Of a stretch of DNA of 64,000 nt, positions 18,097 to 26,830 are shown piece after piece. The notes beneath the pieces were generated by a model that had not been told where the DNA came from, did no database searches, and was given only the letters and a program-made list of their open reading frames with translations. How positions within the stretch are numbered: position 1 is the first letter of the stretch; the number at the start of each line of letters is the position of its first letter. A program made the translations under genes and the position numbers. This DNA is from Flavobacteriales bacterium 34_180_T64. Lineage in GTDB: Bacteria; Bacteroidota; Bacteroidia; Flavobacteriales; Flavobacteriaceae. The stretch covers positions 186,001 to 250,000 of the forward strand of contig MAAR01000011.1 of the NCBI GenBank assembly GCA_002162765.1, read 5' to 3'.

Positions 18097-19236
18097 ATGT
18101 TAAAATTTAAAAAAACACTAAAAATGATAGGAATAATAATTTTGAGTATAGTTCTTCTATTTTCTATTATAGTAGCACTCTTCATAAATATAAGCCCTCA
18201 ATTTGGAGGTAAAGCAACTAAAGAGGAAATGGAGATTTATGTGAAATCCGAAAATTATAAGGATGAAAAGTTTGTCAACAAAAATGAAGTGCAATTGGAT
18301 ATGAGTTATCGAGATATGGGAAAAAGTTTGTTAGGATATTTTAAACCAATACCTAAAACAACTCCTAAAGAAAACATTTCAGTTGAAAAGATAGATTCAC
18401 TAAACATTGTTCAACTTAAAGACATTACACGTCTTATTTGGTTCGGACATTCTGCATTTTTATTGCAAATCAATAATAAGAATGTTCTAATCGACCCAAT
18501 GTTTGGTGATGTTCCTGCTCCACATACCTTATTAGGGAGTAAGCGGTTTAGTAACGAATTACCCATCGAAATTGAAAAAATACCTCAAATAGATGCTGTA
18601 CTTATTTCACACGATCATTACGATCATTTAGATTATGGTTCCATAAAAAAACTTAAAGACAAAGTACACATGTTCTATACGCCATTAGGAGTTGGAGTGC
18701 ATTTGCAAGAATGGGGAATTGAGAAAGAACGGATTATTGAATTAGATTGGTGGCAAGAAACAACATTTGAAGGTTTAATTTTTAGATGCACACCAGCACA
18801 GCATTTTTCTGGGAGAGGTCTTACAGATAGAACAAAAACACTGTGGAGCTCATGGATAATTCAATCTGAAACTGATAACATTTTCTTTAGTGGCGATAGC
18901 GGTTATGCACCGCACTTTAAAGAGATTGGAGAAAAATATGGGCCTTTTGATTTTGCAATGATGGAATGCGGACAATATAATGAAATGTGGCCTGAAGTGC
19001 ATATGTTTCCAGAGGAAACAGCCCAAGCAGGATTAGATATAAAAGCAAAAAAAATAATGCCAATTCATTGGGGCGCATTCAAACTAGCAATGCATTCTTG
19101 GACAGACCCAATTGAACGCGTTACTAAAAAAGCAAAAGAATTGAATATTGACGTTGTAACACCAAGAATAGGAGAATCAATCTTTTTAGATGGTAGCAAT
19201 ACTTTAAATGATAAATGGTGGGTTAAATCTTATTGA
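18097..19236 (+). CDS. MBL-fold hydrolase, NAPE-PLD/UlaG-like, membrane-anchored
   Basis: The N-terminal transmembrane helix (residues 9-32) is followed by a metallo-beta-lactamase fold. The zinc motif H-x-H-x-D-H is at residues 172-177 (SHDHYDHLD), with a later His in PAQHFSGRG, Asp in FSGDSGYAPHF and His in PIHWGAF. The layout, and motifs such as WFGHSAFLL and IDPMFGDVPAP, match N-acylphosphatidylethanolamine phospholipase-D-like hydrolases, so a phospholipid or acyl-amide substrate is plausible. It is co-transcribed with the SDR gene 6 nt upstream under the TetR operator. Confidence 0.85.
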   Translation: MLKFKKTLKMIGIIILSIVLLFSIIVALFINISPQFGGKATKEEMEIYVKSENYKDEKFVNKNEVQLDMSYRDMGKSLLGYFKPIPKTTPKENISVEKIDSLNIVQLKDITRLIWFGHSAFLLQINNKNVLIDPMFGDVPAPHTLLGSKRFSNELPIEIEKIPQIDAVLISHDHYDHLDYGSIKKLKDKVHMFYTPLGVGVHLQEWGIEKERIIELDWWQETTFEGLIFRCTPAQHFSGRGLTDRTKTLWSSWIIQSETDNIFFSGDSGYAPHFKEIGEKYGPFDFAMMECGQYNEMWPEVHMFPEETAQAGLDIKAKKIMPIHWGAFKLAMHSWTDPIERVTKKAKELNIDVVTPRIGESIFLDGSNTLNDKWWVKSY

Positions 19237-19271
19237 TAAGCTTAGCTTTATAAAATTATTATTCAAAAAAG

Positions 19272-19559
19272 ATGAACGACGAAAATAAATTAGAATTATT
19301 AAAGATGAGTTGGGAGTTACATAGTCAAGTAGAAACAGCCTATTTGAATAATCTCGCGAAACAAGGAGATAGTGAATGGTTAGAAAAACAGAGGTTACTT
19401 CTAGCTGACATGGCTTTGCATTTGCTGCAAACAGCTATGGAGTCTGGTGACATAAAATTGGATAGATTGCGTGATAACCTTTATGCCATTCTTACAATTT
19501 CAGACCAGTTTTTACCAACTGCTAATCTTAAAATAGCAACTGAAAAAATATATAAGTAA
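19272..19559 (+). CDS. small hypothetical helical protein
   Basis: A 95-aa protein I do not recognise. It lacks a signal peptide or transmembrane helix, is predicted to be mostly helical (LLKMSWELHSQVETAYLNNL, KQRLLLADMALHLLQTAM) and has no cysteine. It starts 35 nt after the MBL gene on the same strand and probably ends the TetR-controlled operon. A dispersed intergenic element begins directly after its stop. Confidence 0.7.
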   Translation: MNDENKLELLKMSWELHSQVETAYLNNLAKQGDSEWLEKQRLLLADMALHLLQTAMESGDIKLDRLRDNLYAILTISDQFLPTANLKIATEKIYK

Positions 19560-19857
19560 TTATAATGTTGAAAACGAATTATAATGTACCGCGTTATTTA
19601 ACTTTTGCTTTGGAAAAAACGAAAGTTAAATACATCTTTTTCTCTATTTTTTTCTTGACAAATGTTTCTCTATGATGTTAATGACATCGAAGCACGAAAT
19701 TCCCGAGCTCCTATTTATCTAATAGGAGTGGAGCAAGCTAAACACTATTTTTGCTAAACGACGATAAGAGAGTAGAGTAATGGAAATCACACATAGTGAG
19801 ATTCGCGATATCGTAAAACAATAAGTGTGTATGAGTAATGTGTGTGGAATGAATATA
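19560..19857 (+). repeat. dispersed intergenic element, mid-length copy
   Basis: It begins with AATTATAATGTTGAAAACG and AATTATAATGT, then CGCGTTATTTAACTT and TTGCTTTGG. The first block recurs at 43.66 kb. It continues with a hairpin CTCCTAT/ATAGGAG near 19709-19730 and AGATTCGCGA, and ends with GAGTAATGTGTGTGGAATG at about 19833-19852. It fills the 338-bp gap between the TetR operon and the metal-efflux operon. No ORF in it looks genuine. Confidence 0.75.
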
Positions 19858-19858
19858 A

Positions 19859-19891
19859 TTGTTTTATGTTGATAATTAATTATTACATTTG
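19859..19891 (+). promoter_or_regulatory. promoter of the metal-efflux operon
   Basis: TTG at 19859-19861, a 22-bp spacer and TACATTTG at 19884-19891 fit the Bacteroidota consensus. The ATG follows 6 nt later, so the transcript would have almost no leader. Confidence 0.55.
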
Positions 19892-19897
19892 TACCTA

Positions 19898-20332
19898 ATG
19901 CATAAAAACAATCACATAAAAGCACTTTTCTTTTTAGGCATATTTAGCCTATTGCTTCTGCATCAGGTTGTACCTCATTTACATCATCAGCACGAAGTTG
20001 AGCACACGCATAAAGCTGTTGCCCATAGTGACAGTCATAGTCATCATCATGATGTTCCAGAAAAGGAAAGTTCTAATAAAGGACTTTTAGATTTGTTTTT
20101 GGAAATGCACTCACATTCTGTAGTGTTCAATGAAATATTAGTAGTACACGAACGTAGTGTCAAACAAATTAATGATAAAAAGAATGTAAACACGTCTGTT
20201 TTGGTTAATCGTTATAGTATTTCTATAAACTATGATGACGTCGAAAAGGTTGCGGTCTATCATCTACCAAATATTTATTTTAATAAATACCTCTCATCCC
20301 TCGAATCTCGAGGCCCACCATCTTTAAGTTAA
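19898..20332 (+). CDS. His-rich periplasmic or membrane protein, metal-efflux operon leader
   Basis: I chose the ATG at 19898 because the promoter box TACATTTG ends at 19891, which excludes the upstream TTG. The product has a hydrophobic N-terminal helix (KALFFLGIFSLLLLHQVV) followed by a very His-rich stretch (HLHHQHEVEHTHK, HSDSHSHHHD), so it should bind divalent or monovalent soft metals on the periplasmic side. The remaining 70 residues are unrecognised. It precedes TolC, adaptor and RND pump genes and may be a metal chaperone or sensor for them. Confidence 0.75.
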   Translation: MHKNNHIKALFFLGIFSLLLLHQVVPHLHHQHEVEHTHKAVAHSDSHSHHHDVPEKESSNKGLLDLFLEMHSHSVVFNEILVVHERSVKQINDKKNVNTSVLVNRYSISINYDDVEKVAVYHLPNIYFNKYLSSLESRGPPSLS

Positions 20333-20339
20333 TCGTTTA

Positions 20340-20367
20340 GGAATACCTAACGCATTGTTAGTATTCC
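20340..20367 (+). terminator. strong hairpin between the His-rich gene and tolC-like gene
   Basis: GGAATACCTAAC, loop GCATT, GTTAGTATTCC: an 11-bp stem with one bulged C, followed by ATTTTATAAA. It starts 8 nt after the His-rich gene stop and lies 37 nt before the TolC-like ATG. It could be a partial terminator, an mRNA-stabilising end or an attenuator that lowers expression of the downstream pump genes. Confidence 0.55.
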
Positions 20368-20404
20368 ATTTTATAAATTCAGATTAAACCTAAAATTTCA
20401 ATCA

Positions 20405-21589
20405 ATGACTAAACACATCGTATTCGCAATTTGCGGATGCCTGTTCTTTGTTAATGGTTTCTCACAGGCTAATAGTTTAGAGGAACTGCTAAATGAAATA
20501 GAACAGAATAATATAGAGCTAAAGGGCTATCAATCGTTTATTGAAAGTCAGCAACTCGAAAACAAGAGCACTAATAATTTACCAAACCCGAAGCTCTCAG
20601 GATATTATTTGCCTTTTGGCGATAACACAACTGGTGATTATACTGAGTATCAAATTTCACAATCTTTTGAATTTCCTACGGTATATGTTGCACGTGGTAA
20701 GTGGAACGAATCCAAATCGAAGCAATTAGAATCAGCTTATGCAAACAAAAGGCAATTTGTCTTACTTAATGCCAAGGAACTTTTAATAGATCTTACTTTC
20801 TTGCAAAGAAAAAAAGTAATTGAAACAGAAAGGAGCGCACAAAGCAAGCAAGTTTTCGACCAAATACAAGAGCTTTTTAATAAAGAACAAGTAGGCATTT
20901 TAGATTTGAACAAGGCTAAAATTGCGTGGATTCAAGAGCAATTTGTCGTCGAGCAGATTGAAAGCGACATCCAAATTCAACGGGCCAAACTTAAAACTTT
21001 GAATGGTGGTAATGCTGTAAAAGGTATTTCAAAACAAATTATTTTCACTATTAAAATTGGTACATTAGAAAATCTTTGGCAAGAAAAATTAACGAATGAG
21101 CCCGTATTGCAAGAATTGAAAGTAAATGAAGCTGTTTCTTTTCAAAAAGTAAAATTGGAAAAGAACAAGGTGCTACCAGATGTGGCACTTGGCTATAATT
21201 ATCAAGGGGCAAGCGATAGTAATTATTCTGGGTTTTATGGCGGAATTTCAATCCCACTATGGAATAGTAAGTACAAAGTAAAAGCAGCCGAAGCGAACTT
21301 TGAGTACCAGCAATCCAACACCGAAGTAATCACTTCCTCGCTTTACGCACAATTTCAAGAAACCTATAATCGATACGGGTTAATCCTCGAAAAATTTAAT
21401 GAGTATCAAACCACCATGGGCAATTTAAACAGCGAACAACTGCTTCTTAAAGCTTATATGTTGGGCGAATATTCGTTTATGGATTATTATGTAGAGCTTC
21501 AGTTTTACCGAAATGCATCAGATAAAATGTTGCAAATGGAAAAGGAATTACAACTGCTTCAAGCAGAATTATTAAAACATCAATTATAA
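20405..21589 (+). CDS. TolC-family outer-membrane efflux protein (CusC/CzcC-like)
   Basis: Outer-membrane channel subunit of a tripartite metal exporter. The signal peptide ends near residue 20 (FVNGFSQA). Long amphipathic helices follow, typical of TolC/OEP proteins (ELLNEIEQNNIELKGYQSFI, LNKAKIAWIQEQFVVEQIES), and a repeat of the same plan appears in the second half (PVLQELKVNEAVSFQKVKLEK, GISIPLWNSKYKVKAAEANFEY). At 394 aa it is slightly short but complete. Co-directional lipoprotein, adaptor and RND genes follow with small gaps. Confidence 0.88.
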   Translation: MTKHIVFAICGCLFFVNGFSQANSLEELLNEIEQNNIELKGYQSFIESQQLENKSTNNLPNPKLSGYYLPFGDNTTGDYTEYQISQSFEFPTVYVARGKWNESKSKQLESAYANKRQFVLLNAKELLIDLTFLQRKKVIETERSAQSKQVFDQIQELFNKEQVGILDLNKAKIAWIQEQFVVEQIESDIQIQRAKLKTLNGGNAVKGISKQIIFTIKIGTLENLWQEKLTNEPVLQELKVNEAVSFQKVKLEKNKVLPDVALGYNYQGASDSNYSGFYGGISIPLWNSKYKVKAAEANFEYQQSNTEVITSSLYAQFQETYNRYGLILEKFNEYQTTMGNLNSEQLLLKAYMLGEYSFMDYYVELQFYRNASDKMLQMEKELQLLQAELLKHQL

Positions 21590-21607
21590 CATTTAAAAAG
21601 GCATATT

Positions 21608-22147
21608 ATGAAAATTTCAAACATATTATTCGCAGTAGCTACAGTTACAATCTTTACACTAACATCCTGTAAAGACTCCAAGTCCAATTCGGAAACCACA
21701 GAAGAGAACGGGCACGAGCACGATGCAGATGGAAATCATAAAGAAGAAGTAGTTAATCAAGAGGAGTTTAATGTAAATGGCGCATCGGAAACTACAGAAG
21801 AGCAAGTAGCAGATAGTGAACAAACTAATGAAGCTACAATAGTTGTTAAAGCTCATAAAGCATTAGAGTATAAATTTAAGATGAACCAATACGAAAAGTT
21901 AGAATATGAATGGAAATCGGATGCTGCATTGCATTATGATTTTCATGGAGACCCAGATGATAAAGACAGCTATCTAAAAGGCTATTTTGAGAGTTATGCC
22001 ATAGGGAATTCAAATAATGTAAAAGGAAAAATTACAATTCCTTACAAAGGATCTCACGGTTGGTATTGGAAAAATGAAAGTGGAAAAGACATCACAATTA
22101 CGTTATCTACAAAAGGCAATTATAACATCATTGGTATACTTCAATAA
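21608..22147 (+). CDS. lipoprotein with His/Asp-rich linker, metal-efflux associated
   Basis: Lipobox LTSC near residue 20, then an acidic, His-containing linker (EENGHEHDADGNHKEE) and a C-terminal beta domain of about 85 residues (YKFKMNQYEKLEYEWKSDAALHYDFHGDP, KGSHGWYWKNESGKDITITL). The C-terminal domain occurs in transmembrane proteins next to metal RND pumps in other bacteria, as I recall, but its role is not known. It is 18 nt after the TolC-like gene and probably sits in the periplasm, handing metal to the pump or sensing it (inference). Confidence 0.72.
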   Translation: MKISNILFAVATVTIFTLTSCKDSKSNSETTEENGHEHDADGNHKEEVVNQEEFNVNGASETTEEQVADSEQTNEATIVVKAHKALEYKFKMNQYEKLEYEWKSDAALHYDFHGDPDDKDSYLKGYFESYAIGNSNNVKGKITIPYKGSHGWYWKNESGKDITITLSTKGNYNIIGILQ

Positions 22148-22157
22148 TCAAATATCT

Positions 22158-23642
22158 ATGAAATACTTAATCCTATTATCCGTATTACTATTAATGTCCT
22201 GCGGAAATCAAAAAGAAGATAGCGCTCTGGCAGTAGCAAAAGCTATTCCAGCAAAGCGTATGACTCTTTGGACTGACAAAACCGAATTATTTGTAGAATT
22301 CCCTGCTTTAATTGTGGATAACCCAAGTCGTTTTGCTGCTCATTTCACGGTTCTAAATAGGCATCAACCGGTTCGTGAAGGTGAAGTTACAGTAAGTTTA
22401 ATTAAAGACGATAAAGGTATTCGCAACACAGCGAAATCTCCTTCATCCCCAGGGATATTTTCACCAGCATTACAACCTAAGACGGCTGGTAATTTCAAGT
22501 TGATTTTCGACATAAAAACACCAACATTTAGTGATACATTAATCGTTCACGATATTATTGTATATGCAACAAAAGACGATGCTATTGAAGCCTTAGGCAA
22601 CACTGGAGAAGATGGTGGCATTTCGTTTTTAAAAGAACAAGCTTGGAAAATTGATTTTCAAACGGCACTTGTAGTTTCTGGTGAAATTTACGATGTCATC
22701 AACACCTCTGGCGTTTGGATGCCATCACCAGGTTCTGTAAAATCGTTGGCTGCAAAATCTAATGGTGTGGTTGATTTTAAAGTGAATAATCTCACAGAAG
22801 GAACAGAAGTAAAACAAGGTCAGCTATTGATGAGTTTGAGTAGTCAAGGGTTGGCATCCAATAATTTGAGTACTGAAATCGCCAATGCACGTGCCAATTT
22901 TGAACAGGCAACATCTGAATACGAACGTAAAAAAGAATTGTACAATTCGAAGATTATTCCGAAGGCTGAATTTGAAAAAGTAGAACGCAACTTTTCAATA
23001 GCAAAATCTAATTACCAATCACTAACATCAGGTGTTTCAGGTGGAAGCAAACAAATTCGTGCACCTTTTGATGGTTTCATTAAATCTATTACAGTTTCTA
23101 ATGGCGATTATGTAGAACAAGGTGTCGCATTGGTATCAATTGGTACACTCGAATCCAAAGTACTAAAAACCCAGTTAGCACCTAATTATGGTCTTTCAAT
23201 GGAGAATGTACAAGGTATTTGGTATCAAACCAAAGACGGAAAATGGGTAAATGTAACCGATGCCGAAGGTGAAATTCTTTCTATTGGTAAAGACGTAGAA
23301 CGAGAAAATCCATTGATTTCAGTTTTTGCTCAAGTAAATGCTGAGGTCGATATGCCAGAGGGAAGTCTAACACCCGTTCAAATTGCGATGGGAAATGCTA
23401 CCCAAAACACAATGATTCCTGTTACAGCTTTATTAGAAGATTACGGAAGTTATTCTGTTATCGTTCAACTTTCAGGCGAAAGCTTTGAAAGGCGACCTGT
23501 GAAAATCGGTAAACGAAATGGCGTAAATGTAGAAATATTGCAAGGTCTGAAAGTAAGCGAAGTAGTTGTGACGACTGGCGCATACCAAGTTAAAATGGCT
23601 TCAATGTCTGGCGCAACACCTACACACGGTCACGAACATTAA
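22158..23642 (+). CDS. RND efflux periplasmic adaptor (CusB/CzcB-like), lipoprotein
   Basis: The start is the ATG at 22158. The longer frame from 22074 overlaps the upstream gene and hides the lipoprotein signal MKYLILLSVLLLMSC. The mature protein has an N-terminal beta domain (ELFVEFPALIVDNPSRFAAHFTVL) typical of Bacteroidota CusB homologues, a lipoyl-like half (GVVDFKVNNLTEGTEVKQGQ), a coiled coil (NARANFEQATSEYERKKELYN) and a membrane-proximal domain near the end. The C-terminus is His-containing (THGHEH). It links the inner-membrane pump to the TolC channel. Confidence 0.88.
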   Translation: MKYLILLSVLLLMSCGNQKEDSALAVAKAIPAKRMTLWTDKTELFVEFPALIVDNPSRFAAHFTVLNRHQPVREGEVTVSLIKDDKGIRNTAKSPSSPGIFSPALQPKTAGNFKLIFDIKTPTFSDTLIVHDIIVYATKDDAIEALGNTGEDGGISFLKEQAWKIDFQTALVVSGEIYDVINTSGVWMPSPGSVKSLAAKSNGVVDFKVNNLTEGTEVKQGQLLMSLSSQGLASNNLSTEIANARANFEQATSEYERKKELYNSKIIPKAEFEKVERNFSIAKSNYQSLTSGVSGGSKQIRAPFDGFIKSITVSNGDYVEQGVALVSIGTLESKVLKTQLAPNYGLSMENVQGIWYQTKDGKWVNVTDAEGEILSIGKDVERENPLISVFAQVNAEVDMPEGSLTPVQIAMGNATQNTMIPVTALLEDYGSYSVIVQLSGESFERRPVKIGKRNGVNVEILQGLKVSEVVVTTGAYQVKMASMSGATPTHGHEH

Positions 23643-23653
23643 AAGCGAAGCAA

Positions 23654-26600
23654 ATGTTAAACAAAATATTATCAATATCACTTCAAAATAGATTACTCAT
23701 TCTTTTGGGTGCGGTTGCATTGAGTGTGTTGGGTGTATACTATGCGCGTACAATGAATGTTGACGTGTTCCCAGACCTTACAGCACCAACAGTAACTATT
23801 CTTACTGAAGCACATGGAATGGAATCTGAAGAAGTAGAAAAATTAGTAACCTACCAACTAGAAACAGCCTTAAACGGCTCGCCAAATGTTAGAAGAATCC
23901 GTTCGTCCTCAGCAGCAGGAATTTCCATTGTTTGGGTAGAATTTGAATGGGGAACCGATATTTATCGAGCCCGACAAATTGTAAGTGAACGCATTCCAAT
24001 GGTGAGAGAGAATTTACCAGAAGGTATTGGAGCACCAACAATGGCGCCAATTTCATCCATTATGGGCGAAATAATGCTATTGGGTATAACCTCTGATAGT
24101 TTATCGGCAATGGAATTACGAACCTTATCAGATTGGACAATCAGACCACGCATTAAAGCGATTGGTGGTATTGCAAATGTTGTGGTTATTGGGGGCGATT
24201 ATAAGCAATATCAAGTATTTGCCAATCCTGAAAAAATGAAGCATTACAACGTAAGTCTAACTGAATTAGTAGCACACGTTAAGGAAGCAAACAAAAATGC
24301 ACCTGGAGGTGTGATCAATCAATATGGGAATCAATACATTATAAAGGGTAGTGGTAGAGCCTATGCATTAGAAGATTTGCAGGAAGCTGTTTTAAAACAA
24401 GTCAACGGTCAAACCATCAAAATAAAAGATGTTGCAACGGTTCAAATTGGTGCTGCCGATAAAATTGGCGATGGTTCATTAAATGCAAAACCAGCAGTAA
24501 TTTTAACCATTTCAAAACAACCCAATGTCAACACATTGGAATTGACAGATCGATTGGATGAAGCTATTGCCGACTTGGAAAAAACTTTACCAAAAGGTGT
24601 CAACATCAAAAGTCAAATCTTTAGACAGTCCGATTTTATTGATGCGTCCATCAGCAATTTAAACCAGACCCTATTGGAAGGTGCATTCTTTGTAATGATA
24701 ATTCTTTTCATCTTTTTAATGAATTGGCGAACGACTATCATTTCATTGTTAGCAATTCCTATTTCATTATTGGTATCCATCATCATTCTAAAATGGTTAG
24801 GTTATACCATAAATACGATGAGTTTAGGAGGAATGGCAATAGCCATTGGAGCTTTGGTGGATGATGCTATTATTGATGTGGAAAATGTGTATAAACGCTT
24901 GCGGGAAAACATCAGAAAACCAAAATCAGAACGTGAATCAACTATTATAGTTGTTCGTGATGCTTCCGTAGAAATACGAAGCTCTATCATTATAGCAACA
25001 TTAATTATCATTGTATCATTTATTCCATTATTCTTTTTAAGCGGAATGGAAGGACGATTGTTACAACCCTTAGGAATCGCATTTGTAACTTCAGTATTGA
25101 CATCATTGATTGTTGCTGTAACAGTTACACCTATTTTGTGTTCTTATTTATTGGATAATGAAAAGCTTTTAAACAAACAGGCAGAAGGTACAAAAGTGGA
25201 ACGCTGGTTGCAGAAACATTACGGCAACCTTTTGGAACGTGCTACTAAAATACCAAAAACTATTATCGGTACAACTGTGATTGCCTTTATCATAAGTCTT
25301 TTGGTTCTAACACAATTGGGAAGAAGTTTTCTACCAGAATTTAATGAAGGTTCGCTGGTAATAAGTGTTGTTGGTCCGCCATCAATGTCTTTAGAAGAAA
25401 GCAACAAAACAGGAAATTTAATAGAGACAATCTTATTAGGTTTACCCGAAGTAGAAGTCGTGGCACGTAGACAAGGAAGATCAGAATTAGACGAACACGC
25501 ACAAGGTGTTAATGCTTCTGAAATTGATGTGCCTTTTGCTTTAAAAGGCAAAACCAAGGAAGAGTTTTTTGAAGAAGTGAGAAACAAATTGAGTATTGCA
25601 CCAGGGGTTAATATTACTTTGGGACAACCCATTGCACACAGAATAGACCATATGCTTTCGGGTACACGCGCCAATATTGCCATCAAAATATTCGGTTCAG
25701 ATTTACAACGTCTGTTTGAAGTTGGAAAAAGTGTGGAACAACATATAAAAACAATAGATGGCCTAGCAGATGTAGCAGTAGACCAACAGATTGAAGTGCC
25801 ACAGATTCGCATCAAACCAAAGCGTCAAATTCTTTCTGCCTATGGAATGACGGTAGGAAATCTAATGGAGCAAGTAGATATTGCTTTTGCAGGCGAAGAA
25901 GCAGGCGAAATTTATGAAGGTCAGCAGTATTTCGATTTAGTAGTTCGTTATGAAAAATCATTTCGAGATTCTATTGAAAACATTGGAAACACCTTAATCA
26001 GTTTACCAAATGGAGGTCAAACTACATTGGGAGAATTGGCAACGGTTGCTTCAGTAAGCAGTCCAAATACGATTAATCGAGAAGACGTGCAACGTAAGAT
26101 TGTAGTGGCTGCCAATGTTCAAGGTAGAGATTTACGAGGCGCAGTAAACGAAATAAAGGATGTTGTTGCCAATAATGTAACAATGCCAGAAGGTTATCGA
26201 GTCCAATATGGTGGACAATTTGAAAGCGAATCGAAAGCTTCACAATTGCTATTGGTAACTGCAATTATTGCAATAGCTATTATATTTCTATTGCTTTATT
26301 ACGAATTTAAAGATGTTAAATTGGCATTTGTGGTGTTAATCAATCTGCCTTTAGCATTAATTGGTGGTATCTTGATTGTGTATTTTACATCAGGGATCAT
26401 AAGTATCGCTGCAACAATTGGTTTTATCAGTTTGTTTGGTATAGCCACTCGTAACGGAATCTTATTGGTTTCTCGATATGAGGATTTGAGAAAAGAAGGA
26501 ATGAAAGGATTTCAATTGATAAAAACAGGAGCCTTAGATAGATTGAATCCAATCCTAATGACGGCTTTTACAACAGGATTGGCTCTAATACCATTGGCGT

Positions 26601-26737
26601 TAAAAGGCGGAGAACCAGGTAGTGAAATACAAAGCCCAATGGCTGTTGTTATTTTAGGAGGTTTGTTATCGGCTACTATTTTAAATTTGGTGGTAATTCC
26701 TTGTGTGTATCAATTGGTTATTAGAAAACGGAAATAA
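23654..26737 (+). CDS. heavy-metal efflux RND permease (CusA/CzcA family)
   Basis: Proton-driven inner-membrane pump of 1027 aa, full length for HME-RND. The TM4 proton-relay segment reads GALVDDAIIDVENVYKRL (D403, D404, D408, E410). Together with the preceding AIAIG it aligns better with CusA (AIAIGAMVDAAIV) than with CzcA, which has an extra Asp there. A Met in RIDHMLSGTRANI corresponds to the periplasmic cleft. That hints at Cu(I)/Ag(I), but the full CusA methionine triad is not evident, so Co/Zn/Cd remain possible. It ends the operon just before a clear terminator. Confidence 0.9.
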   Translation: MLNKILSISLQNRLLILLGAVALSVLGVYYARTMNVDVFPDLTAPTVTILTEAHGMESEEVEKLVTYQLETALNGSPNVRRIRSSSAAGISIVWVEFEWGTDIYRARQIVSERIPMVRENLPEGIGAPTMAPISSIMGEIMLLGITSDSLSAMELRTLSDWTIRPRIKAIGGIANVVVIGGDYKQYQVFANPEKMKHYNVSLTELVAHVKEANKNAPGGVINQYGNQYIIKGSGRAYALEDLQEAVLKQVNGQTIKIKDVATVQIGAADKIGDGSLNAKPAVILTISKQPNVNTLELTDRLDEAIADLEKTLPKGVNIKSQIFRQSDFIDASISNLNQTLLEGAFFVMIILFIFLMNWRTTIISLLAIPISLLVSIIILKWLGYTINTMSLGGMAIAIGALVDDAIIDVENVYKRLRENIRKPKSERESTIIVVRDASVEIRSSIIIATLIIIVSFIPLFFLSGMEGRLLQPLGIAFVTSVLTSLIVAVTVTPILCSYLLDNEKLLNKQAEGTKVERWLQKHYGNLLERATKIPKTIIGTTVIAFIISLLVLTQLGRSFLPEFNEGSLVISVVGPPSMSLEESNKTGNLIETILLGLPEVEVVARRQGRSELDEHAQGVNASEIDVPFALKGKTKEEFFEEVRNKLSIAPGVNITLGQPIAHRIDHMLSGTRANIAIKIFGSDLQRLFEVGKSVEQHIKTIDGLADVAVDQQIEVPQIRIKPKRQILSAYGMTVGNLMEQVDIAFAGEEAGEIYEGQQYFDLVVRYEKSFRDSIENIGNTLISLPNGGQTTLGELATVASVSSPNTINREDVQRKIVVAANVQGRDLRGAVNEIKDVVANNVTMPEGYRVQYGGQFESESKASQLLLVTAIIAIAIIFLLLYYEFKDVKLAFVVLINLPLALIGGILIVYFTSGIISIAATIGFISLFGIATRNGILLVSRYEDLRKEGMKGFQLIKTGALDRLNPILMTAFTTGLALIPLALKGGEPGSEIQSPMAVVILGGLLSATILNLVVIPCVYQLVIRKRK

Positions 26738-26738
26738 T

Positions 26739-26767
26739 AAAAAAGGAGCTAAAAGCTCCTTTTTTTT
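26739..26767 (+). terminator. Rho-independent terminator of the metal-efflux operon
   Basis: AAAAAGGAGCT, loop AAA, AGCTCCTTTTTTT: an 11-bp stem with a run of T directly after the RND pump stop. The A-run on the left gives some activity for transcripts coming from the other side too. Confidence 0.9.
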
Positions 26768-26830
26768 CATCTTTAGTATCGGCCTCATAAATTTTATGCG
26801 TGTCATTCTTAATTGATTTAAATACGTTTA

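Noticed and set aside
24802-25815. Minus-strand open frames opposite the RND pump gene
   Set aside because: They mirror the strong coding frame of the pump on the other strand and show no domain of their own.
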